A stretch of DNA of 64,000 nucleotides from positions 1-64,000 of the forward strand of contig DGAD01000031.1 in assembly GCA_002382805.1 (NCBI GenBank), read 5' to 3'. This document shows positions 37,420 through 47,596 of this stretch, in pieces. This stretch comes from Clostridiales bacterium UBA4039 (lineage in GTDB: Bacteria; Bacillota; Clostridia; Lachnospirales; Vallitaleaceae). A model generated the notes under the pieces. That model was not told the origin of the DNA, did no database searches, and was given only the letters and a program-made list of their open reading frames with translations. A program made the position numbers and the translations under genes. The number at the start of each line of letters is the position of its first letter. The stretch's first letter is position 1.

Positions 37420-38136
37420 ATGCGCTTAAAGCGAAAAATAATGCGACGAATAATTGTCATATCAGTTATTCTTATTGGGATTTTGGTAGTTGTTGCCATA
37501 AAAACACCCATTGATACAATTACCATTCAGGGAAGTACGTATTATACACGAGAAGAAATTATTGCTTTGTTGCCCTATAATGAACAAGCTTCTGTTTTTG
37601 ACGTCATGCTTAATCGTGTCGATCGCATTACAGATAAAGGGTACATTTCTAGAATGGAAATTTCATATCCAGATTTGAAAAACATAAAGATTCAAATTTA
37701 TGAAAAAGAAATTATTGGATATGTTGAATATCTAGGAAAATATTTGTGTATTGATAATAATGGTTATATTGTTGATTATACAGATAAACCTAGTGAAAAA
37801 CCAATTGTTAAAGGGATCGATATATCAGAGTTTACAATATATGAACCTTTAGAAGTAGATAAAGCAATTGTTGATGCAGTATATACTATTTATAGAAACA
37901 TGGAGGCATTTGACATACCTGTCCAAAGCATTGACTTTTCCTATGGAAAAGATACACAGATATCCCTTGAATGTGGAAGTTTGGAGGTTTTCATAGGAGA
38001 CATTGCAAGAATTGAAGAAAAATTCCAATTAATGCGAGAAATAATACATACTTTACCAGAAGGTGAAAGTGGATTTTTATCCATTGAAAATGTTGATCAA
38101 AATATCATATTTAAAAGTGATCGTACTACATCTTGA
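37420..38136 (+). CDS. ftsQ: FtsQ/DivIB cell division protein
   Basis: 238 residues, started at MRLKRK, with GGAGAG 7 bases upstream inside ftsW. A short basic tail, one membrane helix (about 9-28), a POTRA domain opening TPIDTITIQGSTYYTREE, then a beta domain. It links FtsL-type proteins to the divisome. Confidence 0.88.
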   Translation: MRLKRKIMRRIIVISVILIGILVVVAIKTPIDTITIQGSTYYTREEIIALLPYNEQASVFDVMLNRVDRITDKGYISRMEISYPDLKNIKIQIYEKEIIGYVEYLGKYLCIDNNGYIVDYTDKPSEKPIVKGIDISEFTIYEPLEVDKAIVDAVYTIYRNMEAFDIPVQSIDFSYGKDTQISLECGSLEVFIGDIARIEEKFQLMREIIHTLPEGESGFLSIENVDQNIIFKSDRTTS

Positions 38137-38176
38137 AAAAAAATTAGACTTATAGCATATATTGTATATTTATTGC

Positions 38177-38205
38177 TTGCAAAAATTGCATAAAATACTT
38201 ATACT
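38177..38205 (+). promoter_or_regulatory. ftsZ promoter
   Basis: -35 TTGCAA (38177-38182), 17-base spacer, -10 TATACT (38200-38205). Confidence 0.65.
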
Positions 38206-38272
38206 AGATACAAAGGTAGAATAGAATAGCTGAATAGAAAACACGTATATTAGAACGTGAGGAGGATATAAG

Positions 38273-39448
38273 TTGTTGGAAATTAAAGCAAATGAAACAA
38301 ATACAGCAGCAAAGATTATAGTCGTAGGTATAGGTGGCGGCGGAAACAATGCAGTTAATCGAATGATTGAAGGAAGTTTGGAAGGTGTGGACTTTGTTGC
38401 GATTAATACAGATGCCCAAGCGTTGCAGGCTTCAAAAGCACCTGTAAAAATTCAAATTGGAGAAAAATTAACCCGCGGATTGGGTGCGGGAGCAAAACCT
38501 GAAATTGGTTTAAAGGCAGCAGAAGAAAGCCGTGATGAATTAGCGGATATGATAAAAGATGCAGATATGGTTTTTATTACAGCAGGAATGGGTGGCGGAA
38601 CAGGTACAGGAGCGGCTCCGGTTGTTGCGTCAATTGCTAGAGAGATGGATATATTAACTGTCGGTGTTGTTACAAAGCCTTTTGTATTTGAAGGTAAGGC
38701 GCGCATGACCAATGCAACAATGGGTATCGAGGAATTAAAGCGATTCGTGGATACTCTTATTGTCATTCCAAATCAAAAGCTGTTAAGCGTCATTGATCGA
38801 CGAACCACTATGCGTGATGCATTTAAGAAGGCAGATGAAGTTTTACAACAAGGTGTCCAAGGGATTTCTGACCTTATATATACTCCGGGTATTATTAACC
38901 TTGACTTTGCAGACGTTGCAACGGTTATGAGCAATAAAGGCGTCGCACATATTGGTGTAGGTCATGCCCATGGAGATAATAAAGCAGAAGATGCAGCGAA
39001 ACTGGCGATTTCAAGTCCACTTCTTGAGACAACCATTGATGGTGCACGACATATGCTTATTAATATTAGTGGAGACACAAACATGTCTATGTTTGATGCT
39101 AATGATGCGATACAACTTATCCAAGAGGCCGCAGGCAACAATGCTAACGTTATTTATGGACAAAGTATTGATGATTCGTTAGAAGATCAAATCATTGTTA
39201 CTGTTATTGCGACTGGATTTGAAGAGACAGATGAGGAGACGCCAGTGGCAGTCCAACCAAGTCAAAATACAACACAAGTTGAAGAAAAAGAAGTGGCAAC
39301 AGAGCCAGAACATGCAGAGCAAGCAGATCAAACAACGGTAGAAAACACTAACGAACAAGAGGCGCCAAAGCCATCAAAGCCTACAGTAAGCAATACTTAT
39401 GATCGAATAGAGATACCTGAATTCTTGCAAAAACGCAAAAAGTTCTAG
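38273..39448 (+). CDS. ftsZ: Cell division GTPase FtsZ
   Basis: A complete 391-residue tubulin homologue starting with TTG, 7 bases after GAGGAGG. The GTP-binding motif is [10 protein letters not shown] and the T7 loop NLDFADV. A Glu/Gln/Thr-rich linker leads to the conserved C-terminal peptide [13 protein letters not shown], which binds membrane anchors. ftsA is not next to it, so SepF or a distant FtsA would be needed. Confidence 0.98.
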   Translation: MLEIKANETNTAAKIIVVGIGGGGNNAVNRMIEGSLEGVDFVAINTDAQALQASKAPVKIQIGEKLTRGLGAGAKPEIGLKAAEESRDELADMIKDADMVFITAGMGGGTGTGAAPVVASIAREMDILTVGVVTKPFVFEGKARMTNATMGIEELKRFVDTLIVIPNQKLLSVIDRRTTMRDAFKKADEVLQQGVQGISDLIYTPGIINLDFADVATVMSNKGVAHIGVGHAHGDNKAEDAAKLAISSPLLETTIDGARHMLINISGDTNMSMFDANDAIQLIQEAAGNNANVIYGQSIDDSLEDQIIVTVIATGFEETDEETPVAVQPSQNTTQVEEKEVATEPEHAEQADQTTVENTNEQEAPKPSKPTVSNTYDRIEIPEFLQKRKKF

Positions 39449-39457
39449 GAGGTATGT

Positions 39458-39913
39458 ATGAGATGTCCATATTGTAACAGTGATGCGATAAGGGTGATTG
39501 ATTCAAGGCCTTCTGAAGAACAAAATGCGATACGCAGGCGTCGACATTGTGAAGAATGTGATCGAAGGTTCACAACATATGAAACCATTGAAAGCGCTCC
39601 GCTAATTGTTATCAAAAAAGACCGTTCACGGGAACCATATTCTAGAGATAAGATATTGTCTGGACTGATTCGTTCATGCCACAAACGTCCTATTTCGATG
39701 TCACAAATTGACGCAGTTATCGATGCGATAGAAAACAACTTATATAATACGATGAAAAAAGAAGTCGACAGTGCGTATATCGGCGAGCTTGTAATGGAAC
39801 AATTGCGAAAGCTTGATCAAGTAGCCTATGTACGATTTGCGTCTATTTATCGTGAGTTTCAAGATATCAATACTTTTGTCAATGAAATCAATAAAATGAT
39901 TACAGAAGAATAA
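39458..39913 (+). CDS. nrdR: Transcriptional repressor NrdR
   Basis: A complete 151-residue regulator of ribonucleotide reductase genes. The zinc ribbon CPYC...CEEC (residues 3-34) is followed by an ATP-cone from about residue 46. RBS GGAGG, 9 bases after ftsZ. In many sporeformers spoIIGA-sigE-sigG lie between these genes; they do not here. Confidence 0.97.
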   Translation: MRCPYCNSDAIRVIDSRPSEEQNAIRRRRHCEECDRRFTTYETIESAPLIVIKKDRSREPYSRDKILSGLIRSCHKRPISMSQIDAVIDAIENNLYNTMKKEVDSAYIGELVMEQLRKLDQVAYVRFASIYREFQDINTFVNEINKMITEE

Positions 39914-39922
39914 TGTTTACAA

Positions 39923-39974
39923 AAAAAGATATGTATGCGCCCTGATGTTGTGATGTGCCCATATATATCTTTTT
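39923..39974 (+). terminator. Intrinsic terminator after nrdR
   Basis: AAAAAGATATGTATG pairs with CATATATATCTTTTT (one G-U pair) around a 22-base loop region. Confidence 0.75.
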
Positions 39975-40029
39975 ATTATACACAGAAGTCATTGGATATA
40001 TAACTTATATGTTTAGTATGAGAAAAGTG

Positions 40030-40058
40030 TTGACAAAGAATCTATTACTTGATACTAT
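40030..40058 (+). promoter_or_regulatory. metY-cysK promoter
   Basis: -35 TTGACA (40030-40035), 17-base spacer, -10 TACTAT (40053-40058). The leader is about 84 nt with no recognisable SAM riboswitch. Confidence 0.7.
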
Positions 40059-40124
40059 AAGTAAAATCTTTTTAACATTCTATCGATAATAACTGGAGTG
40101 TTAATTGAACCCGTTGACGTATAG

Positions 40125-41426
<1,302 letters not shown>

Positions 41427-41434
41427 GGAATATG

Positions 41435-42361
41435 ATGACTATTCATAATAATATGATGGAATTAATTGGAAAGACACCGTTACTATACATGGATCGTATT
41501 GCAAAGGCTCATGGAACGCTAGGAAGAATTGTAGGGAAGTTGGAATTTTTTAATCCGGGGGCCAGCGTAAAAGATCGTATTGCATTAAATATGATTCTTA
41601 AGGCAGAACAAGAAGGAAAGCTAGACAAGGATACAATAATTATTGAACCGACAAGTGGGAATACGGGAATAGGCTTAGCATCCATTGCGGCAGCACGAGG
41701 ATATAAAATCATTCTTACAATGCCTGAATCTATGAGTATTGAACGCCGACGCTTGCTAGGAAGCTTTGGAGCAAAGATTGTATTAACCGATAGCACCAAA
41801 GGAATGCGAGGTGCAATTGATAAAGCAAATGCGTTAGCTGAAAGTTATGCGAAAGTATTCATTCCTAGTCAGTTTGATAATCCGGCGAATCCGGAAATTC
41901 ATCAAAAAACAACGGCGGTTGAAATTCTAAAAGACACGGACAAGCATGTAGCAGCTTTTGTAGCAGGCGTTGGAACGGGAGGAACGATTACCGGTGTTGG
42001 AAAAGTGCTCAAAGAACAACTGTCAGATGTATATGTCGTCGCAGTTGAGCCTAAGGATTCGGCTGTTCTTTCGGGAAAAGCGCCAGGTCCTCATAAAATT
42101 CAAGGGATAGGCGCTGGATTTATTCCAAACGTAATGGATGTTCATCTGCTAGATGAAATTATACAAGTGAGCAATGAAGATGCCATTGCAATGGCTAGAG
42201 AAATTGCCCGTACTGAAGGTATTTTGGTGGGTATATCTGCAGGAGCAAATGTGTATGCAGCCATAGAACTTGCAAAGCGTGAAACGTTTAGAGATAAAAA
42301 TATTGTGACCATTATTTGTGATACCGGAGAGCGTTATCTTTCTACAGGCTTATTTGATTAA
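41435..42361 (+). CDS. cysK: Cysteine synthase A
   Basis: 308 residues, started at MTIHNN, with GAGG 6 bases upstream overlapping the metY stop. PLP-binding Lys46 is in NPGASVKDR; the substrate loop TSGNTGIGLA and the PLP phosphate loop GTGGTI are present. It makes cysteine from O-acetylserine and sulfide. Confidence 0.95.
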   Translation: MTIHNNMMELIGKTPLLYMDRIAKAHGTLGRIVGKLEFFNPGASVKDRIALNMILKAEQEGKLDKDTIIIEPTSGNTGIGLASIAAARGYKIILTMPESMSIERRRLLGSFGAKIVLTDSTKGMRGAIDKANALAESYAKVFIPSQFDNPANPEIHQKTTAVEILKDTDKHVAAFVAGVGTGGTITGVGKVLKEQLSDVYVVAVEPKDSAVLSGKAPGPHKIQGIGAGFIPNVMDVHLLDEIIQVSNEDAIAMAREIARTEGILVGISAGANVYAAIELAKRETFRDKNIVTIICDTGERYLSTGLFD

Positions 42362-42394
42362 TCCATTGGGACATAGAGACTTTTCATAGTATGT

Positions 42395-42427
42395 AAAAAG
42401 GTGTATCAAAAGACGATGCACCTTTTT
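42395..42427 (+). terminator. Intrinsic terminator after cysK
   Basis: AAAAAGGTGTATC pairs with GATGCACCTTTTT (one mismatch), 7-base loop, T run. Confidence 0.9.
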
Positions 42428-42455
42428 TTCGTGCTGAAATAGCCAAAAAGTGTGA

Positions 42456-42484
42456 TTGTACATAAAAAAAAGTGTGGGTATAAT
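42456..42484 (+). promoter_or_regulatory. comM promoter
   Basis: -35 TTGTAC (42456-42461), 17-base spacer, -10 TATAAT (42479-42484). The -10 lies only 19 bases before the chosen ATG. Confidence 0.6.
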
Positions 42485-42502
42485 CAGCTTAGGAGGATGG
42501 CT

Positions 42503-44023
42503 ATGTATTGTAAAATTTTTTGTGGAACACTATTAGGAATTAAAGGGATGCTTATTGATGTTGAAGTTGATATTTCAGAAGGTTTTCCCAAATTAGATAT
42601 CGTCGGAATGCCGGGCAGTGTTATCAAAGAGGCAAAAGAGCGAGTAAGAACAGGAATAAAAAACTCGGGATATACATTTCCGTATAAACGCATAACGATT
42701 AATCTAGCTCCGGCGCATATTCGTAAAGAGGGTGTGGGATTTGATTTGGCCATTGCTGTAGGCATTTTATGCTGTGAGCGTATTATTCCTGTTGCACATC
42801 TTAATCAAACGATTGTATTGGGAGAATTAGCCCTTAATGGAGAGATTCGACCTATAAAAGGAATTGTCTCTTTACTTGATGAAGCAAAGAATGAAGGAAT
42901 AAAACGTTGTATTATTCCAAAAGAAAATATACATGAAGCGATGCTGATTAAAGATTTAGAGATTATAGGCGTCGATAATTTGCAAGAAGTGGTGGCTTGC
43001 ATTAGATCGAATTATCTAGGGCATCAACAAGTAACCCATAGTAGCTTATTAGAGAGCTTAGATGGGGGTGCACAGCCATTAGAAGACTTTTCTCAAGTTA
43101 TTGGCCAAGAGCATGCAAAAAGAGGGTTAGAGATAGCTGTGAGTGGGATGCATCATGCAATGCTAAAAGGTCCGCCGGGTATCGGTAAGACTATGCTGGC
43201 AAAACGGGTTAAAACTATTTTACCTCCTTTGTCAGATAAAGAGATCATAGATTTAACCAAAATATATTCAGCTGCAGAAAAATTATTAAACAATAAACAG
43301 ATTATTTGTGGACGCCCATTTAGAGATCCCCATCATTCAATTACGCGAGCAAGTTTTATTGGTGGAGGTTCATTGGCAAAACCGGGAGAAATTAGCCTTG
43401 CACATAAAGGGGTGCTCATGTTGGATGAATTTCCTGAATTTCGTAAAGATGTCATTGAGTCCTTGAGGGAGCCTTTGGAACAAGGCTATATTTTGCTGTC
43501 AAGAAATCACCATGTTTTTTCTTTTCCGGCAGATTTTATACTTATAGCGGCTATGAACCCATGTCCTTGCGGATATTATCCACATACAGACAAGTGTCAA
43601 TGCCTACCTTCGCAGATTGAAAAATATCATACAAAAATTAGTGGAGCCATTATAGACCGAATTGATTTACATATTGAGATGATGCCTATGAAATATCAGC
43701 AACTAAAAGAACATCAAAGTGGTGAATGTTCAAAGAAGATTTTGGAGCGCGTCAAACAAGTCCATTCGATTCAATCCAAACGCTATAAAAATGAAGAGTT
43801 TATTTTCAATGCCAATATTCCTGTAGACAAGATTCCGGTATATTGTCAATTATCCTCTGTGGCCGATGAACTATTAAGAGAAGTCTATAGGACTTTAAAT
43901 CTAAGTTCCCGCTCATATCATCGTCTATTGAAAGTTGCAAGAACGATTGCAGATATGGACAACAGTGAATATATACATGAGCAGCATATTGCCGAAGCCA
44001 TTTTGTTTAAGCAAGATGCTTGA
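42503..44023 (+). CDS. comM: ComM/YifB AAA+ ATPase (Mg-chelatase-like)
   Basis: 506 residues, started at MYCKIF, with AGGAGG 6 bases upstream; the ATG 6 bases earlier is too close. An N-terminal Lon-protease-like fold (residues 1-165) leads to an AAA+ domain with GPPGIGKT and a C-terminal Cys-rich insert CPCGYYPHTDKCQC. ComM acts in branch migration of donor DNA during transformation. dprA, another transformation gene, lies 2.4 kb downstream. Confidence 0.93.
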   Translation: MYCKIFCGTLLGIKGMLIDVEVDISEGFPKLDIVGMPGSVIKEAKERVRTGIKNSGYTFPYKRITINLAPAHIRKEGVGFDLAIAVGILCCERIIPVAHLNQTIVLGELALNGEIRPIKGIVSLLDEAKNEGIKRCIIPKENIHEAMLIKDLEIIGVDNLQEVVACIRSNYLGHQQVTHSSLLESLDGGAQPLEDFSQVIGQEHAKRGLEIAVSGMHHAMLKGPPGIGKTMLAKRVKTILPPLSDKEIIDLTKIYSAAEKLLNNKQIICGRPFRDPHHSITRASFIGGGSLAKPGEISLAHKGVLMLDEFPEFRKDVIESLREPLEQGYILLSRNHHVFSFPADFILIAAMNPCPCGYYPHTDKCQCLPSQIEKYHTKISGAIIDRIDLHIEMMPMKYQQLKEHQSGECSKKILERVKQVHSIQSKRYKNEEFIFNANIPVDKIPVYCQLSSVADELLREVYRTLNLSSRSYHRLLKVARTIADMDNSEYIHEQHIAEAILFKQDA

Positions 44024-44048
44024 TAAATCTAAGGATTATCGTTATAAT
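44020..44048 (+). promoter_or_regulatory. Promoter of the racemase-like and FemAB genes
   Basis: -35 TTGATA (44020-44025), 17-base spacer, -10 TATAAT (44043-44048). It overlaps the comM stop. Confidence 0.65.
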
Positions 44049-44083
44049 GACATAGTTAAGCTATAGATGAATGGAGGAGACAA

Positions 44084-45220
44084 ATGCATCCGATTATAGA
44101 GGTGGATCAGAAAAAACTCATTGAGAATCTTGCGGCGATTCAACGCGTTATTCAAGAAAATGTAAAAATTATGGCGATTATCAAAAGTAATGCCTATGGT
44201 CATGGGATGTTGGAAATTGCAAAGGCCCTATCCTTTCAAGTGGATTCTTTTGGGGTAGGATTTTTTCAAGAGGCTTTGTTACTCAGACAACACGGGATTA
44301 TACAGGAAATTCTTGTGCTAGGACCTTCTTATGATTTTGACTTGGCCATTGAAAATAAAGTAACCATAACCATAGAAAGCACTGAACAGGCGATGTGTTT
44401 GTTTCAATACATAGAGGACCAAGTAAAAGGGACGAAAAAAAAGATTCAGATACATCTAAAAGTGGATACAGGGTTTGGACGCTTTGGGCTTGATAAAGAA
44501 GGGGTTGCCTCCTTTTTAAAGCACTACATGATGTATAGTAATTATATTGCGATTCGAGGTGTATATTCGCATATATCCATGACAAAGAAAACAGATGCAA
44601 CGTGGGTAGAGCAGCAGAACAAATGTTTTTTAGCGTTTAAAGAACAAATTCAAGCGCAAATAGACACGAAAAATATACTTTTTCATTTAGCGAATTCAGA
44701 AATCGCCATTGATTATGCACAGTTACAATATGATATGATTCGAATTGGCAATGCGCTGTTTGGGCCAGTGGGAAGTGAAAGTCATATTGAATTAAAGTCT
44801 ATTGCGTCAATAAAACTTCCAGTGGTAAGTGCCCATGAAAGAGGCAAGGGACAATGTATTGGATATGGGCGACGATATCGCTTGAACAAGGATGGTAAAA
44901 TCGGCGTGGTTGAAGCGGGATTTTACGAAGGAATTGGCATTGAAAAAAGTCCGATTGGACAATCAAGAATACATCAGCTACGTTTTTTTGCACGGCGTGC
45001 CATTAAAGCATTTTTGCGAAAAGAGTATATGCTTTATCAAGGAAAAAAGCTCCCAATTATTGGTATGGTTAATATGCAGTATACAATGATTGATATTACA
45101 GGAATAGATGTCAAGATAGGGGACTTTGTAGAATATAAAAAATCACCACTATATTTTAAAGAGAATATTGAACGTCGACATATATTGGAGGAAGACAATG
45201 GAATTAGTAACAAATCTTGA
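44084..45220 (+). CDS. Alanine racemase-family protein with altered active site
   Basis: 378 residues of fold-type III PLP racemase. PLP Lys34 (KSNAYGHG), VDTGFGRFG and RIGNALFG are present. The family's second catalytic base lies in GYADG; here the segment reads GFYEG, so the Tyr position is Phe with a Tyr one residue later. The CMDQ motif reads NMQY, losing the active-site Asp. It may racemise another amino acid, use a shifted Tyr, or be a weak paralogue. The C-terminus overlaps the FemAB gene by 23 bases. Confidence 0.75.
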   Translation: MHPIIEVDQKKLIENLAAIQRVIQENVKIMAIIKSNAYGHGMLEIAKALSFQVDSFGVGFFQEALLLRQHGIIQEILVLGPSYDFDLAIENKVTITIESTEQAMCLFQYIEDQVKGTKKKIQIHLKVDTGFGRFGLDKEGVASFLKHYMMYSNYIAIRGVYSHISMTKKTDATWVEQQNKCFLAFKEQIQAQIDTKNILFHLANSEIAIDYAQLQYDMIRIGNALFGPVGSESHIELKSIASIKLPVVSAHERGKGQCIGYGRRYRLNKDGKIGVVEAGFYEGIGIEKSPIGQSRIHQLRFFARRAIKAFLRKEYMLYQGKKLPIIGMVNMQYTMIDITGIDVKIGDFVEYKKSPLYFKENIERRHILEEDNGISNKS

Positions 45221-46421
45221 TCGTCAAAGCTATAAACGTTGGAATGAAGCACATCAGTATGGACAATTTTTACAGTCTGAAGAATGGGGACAGTTTAAAA
45301 GTAAAGGTGCATGGTCATATGAGCTTATAGGTCTAAAAGACCAAGGAGAACTTGTTGCAGCTTGTATGCTGCTAAAACGTAAGCTCCCTTTGATGAATGG
45401 TTACATGTATTATGCGCCTCGAGGATTTGTGCTGGATTATTCAAATGAAGCGGTGATTCGAGAATTCACACAAAAAATTGCTGCCTATGCGAAGGCGAAT
45501 AAAGGGATTATGGTTAAGATTGACCCTTGTGTTATGTATAGAGAACATGACGCTGAGGGGCACCTTGTTGAGGACGGGTTTAATCATGAGAATATCATAA
45601 AAAGCCTCTGTAATTTAGGGTATCACCACAAAGGGATTACTCTTGATTTTGATGGGATACAGCCAAGGTTTGTTTATAGACTCCCATTGGATAGAGACTT
45701 AGATGAGTTGATGAAAAAATTTCACCATAAGACTCGTTATAACATACGTCTTGCAGAAAAAAAGGGTGTCGAAATCTATGAGGGTTCTCGCGAAGAACTT
45801 GAAATTTTTGAAAAGATTATGCGCGTTACTGGAGAACGGGATGGATTTATTCCAAGACCTCTTGAATATTTTCAAAGTATGTATGATGTGCTCTATCCAG
45901 CCGGAAAACTAAAATTTTATATGGCAAGATATAATGTAGAAAAAGCCTTAAAAACCGTATCGCAGCAACTTCAAAAAGAACAAGCAAAAGAAAAATATGA
46001 TGAAAAACGCGTAGAAAAGCTCCTAAGAGAAGAAAAAGAATTGATGGAATTATCTAAGGAGCATCCAACGGGAATTATTGTTTCAGGAACAATTATGATC
46101 ATTAATGGCAAAACAGCATGGTATTTATATGGAGCCAGTGATAATGCTTATCGAAATATCATGCCCAACTATTTAATTCAATGGAAAATGATACAAGATG
46201 CTTATAAAATAGGATGTAATATGTATGATTTCCGTGGAATATCAGGTGATCTGAGCCCGGAAAATCCACTACATGGACTTTATCGCTTTAAAAAGGGATT
46301 TACGGGTGAATTTGTGGAATATATTGGAGAGTTTGATTTGATTCTACGTCCAATACGATATAAGCTATTTGAACATGGGCTACCATTGGCTAAAAAAATT
46401 ATTCGTAAACTAAAAAAATAA
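45198..46421 (+). CDS. FemAB-family aminoacyltransferase
   Basis: 407 residues, started at MELVTNL behind GGAGG. Two GNAT-like domains are separated by a Lys/Glu-rich antiparallel coiled coil (about residues 255-300), as in FemA/FemX. The family transfers amino acids from tRNA to the peptidoglycan stem peptide. The link to a racemase-like gene suggests cell-wall peptide modification, though the wall's own peptide is of the meso-DAP type by MurE. Substrate unknown. Confidence 0.85.
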   Translation: MELVTNLDRQSYKRWNEAHQYGQFLQSEEWGQFKSKGAWSYELIGLKDQGELVAACMLLKRKLPLMNGYMYYAPRGFVLDYSNEAVIREFTQKIAAYAKANKGIMVKIDPCVMYREHDAEGHLVEDGFNHENIIKSLCNLGYHHKGITLDFDGIQPRFVYRLPLDRDLDELMKKFHHKTRYNIRLAEKKGVEIYEGSREELEIFEKIMRVTGERDGFIPRPLEYFQSMYDVLYPAGKLKFYMARYNVEKALKTVSQQLQKEQAKEKYDEKRVEKLLREEKELMELSKEHPTGIIVSGTIMIINGKTAWYLYGASDNAYRNIMPNYLIQWKMIQDAYKIGCNMYDFRGISGDLSPENPLHGLYRFKKGFTGEFVEYIGEFDLILRPIRYKLFEHGLPLAKKIIRKLKK

Positions 46422-46449
46422 TCGGGTTCGTCGTTCGTGAGGGAGAGGT

Positions 46450-47595
46450 ATGAATAAGAAAATATATAACATTTGGTTAAGTCAAGCACCCGGGATTACA
46501 CCTAGAGGTGCTTGGTATTTGTACAAAAAATATGCGTCGATTGAGAAAATTTACCAGATGCCGAGAGCTGAAATTGTTGGTTTTTTTCAGTCGATTGAAG
46601 GGACATTAGGATCTGGATTTATCCGAAATCATGACGCGCAGGAATGGGAGCGCTACAAAGATAAAATTACAGAGGTTGAAAAGTATTATGAAAAAATCTC
46701 TAAAAAAAATGTGCAGGTTTTGACACCGGATCAAGAGCTATTTCCCAAACGCTTACGTGAAATAGATGATTGTCCAATTGTGCTTTATGCAAAAGGAAAA
46801 GTGGATTTTTCTAAACCGGCGATTGGTATTGTAGGATCGCGAAGAGCAAGTGACTACGGAAAGGCGATGGCTAGATACTTTGCAAAAGAATTGGCAAGTT
46901 TTGGAATAAATATTGTCAGTGGTTTAGCATACGGAATTGATGTCAATGCACATATTGGATGTATAGAAGAAGGCTATAATACGACAGCGGTTTTAGGGGG
47001 AGGATTACATGCGTGCTATCCAAAACGTCATGAAAAATATTTTAACGAGATTCAACAGATGGGTAGTGTTTTATCTGAAGAACCCTATGGAAGAAAAGTA
47101 GAGCCATATATGTTTCCAAAGCGCAATCGAATTATTAGTGGAATAAGCGAAGGTGTCATCGTTATTGAGGCAGCTAAAAAAAGCGGATCTTTAATTACGT
47201 CAGATTTTGCATTAGAACAAGGAAGAGAAGTGTTCGCTGTTCCGGGACGATTGTTTGATACATTAAGTGAAGGGTCAAATGCATTAATCAAACAAGGAGC
47301 GAAGGCGGTCTTTGATGTCGATGATGTACTTAATGAATTGAGTGGATATGTGCAAAAACAAGTAGGACAAAAAGAGGATTCGGAAAAAAAACTTGAAGAA
47401 ATAGAGAAAATAGTATATTCTTGTATAAGTTACGACCCTGTTCATATGGAACAAATCCTTCAGCAACTACATGGACAAAAAAGCAACGAGTGCATGTTAA
47501 GACAGGACGAAATAATGATGATTCTTTTGAAGCTCGAGCTGAAAGGATTTATTGAAAAAAAATCAGGGTGTTATTATACACGTTTGGAGGTTTAG
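46450..47595 (+). CDS. dprA: DNA processing protein DprA
   Basis: A complete 381-residue protein that loads RecA on incoming single-stranded DNA. A Rossmann domain carries GIVGSRRASDYG, GLAYGIDVNAH and FPKRNRIISG, preceded by a SAM-like N-terminal part and followed by a C-terminal winged helix from about residue 310. RBS GGGAGAGG. The stop is 1 base before topA. Confidence 0.95.
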   Translation: MNKKIYNIWLSQAPGITPRGAWYLYKKYASIEKIYQMPRAEIVGFFQSIEGTLGSGFIRNHDAQEWERYKDKITEVEKYYEKISKKNVQVLTPDQELFPKRLREIDDCPIVLYAKGKVDFSKPAIGIVGSRRASDYGKAMARYFAKELASFGINIVSGLAYGIDVNAHIGCIEEGYNTTAVLGGGLHACYPKRHEKYFNEIQQMGSVLSEEPYGRKVEPYMFPKRNRIISGISEGVIVIEAAKKSGSLITSDFALEQGREVFAVPGRLFDTLSEGSNALIKQGAKAVFDVDDVLNELSGYVQKQVGQKEDSEKKLEEIEKIVYSCISYDPVHMEQILQQLHGQKSNECMLRQDEIMMILLKLELKGFIEKKSGCYYTRLEV

Positions 47596-47596
47596 A

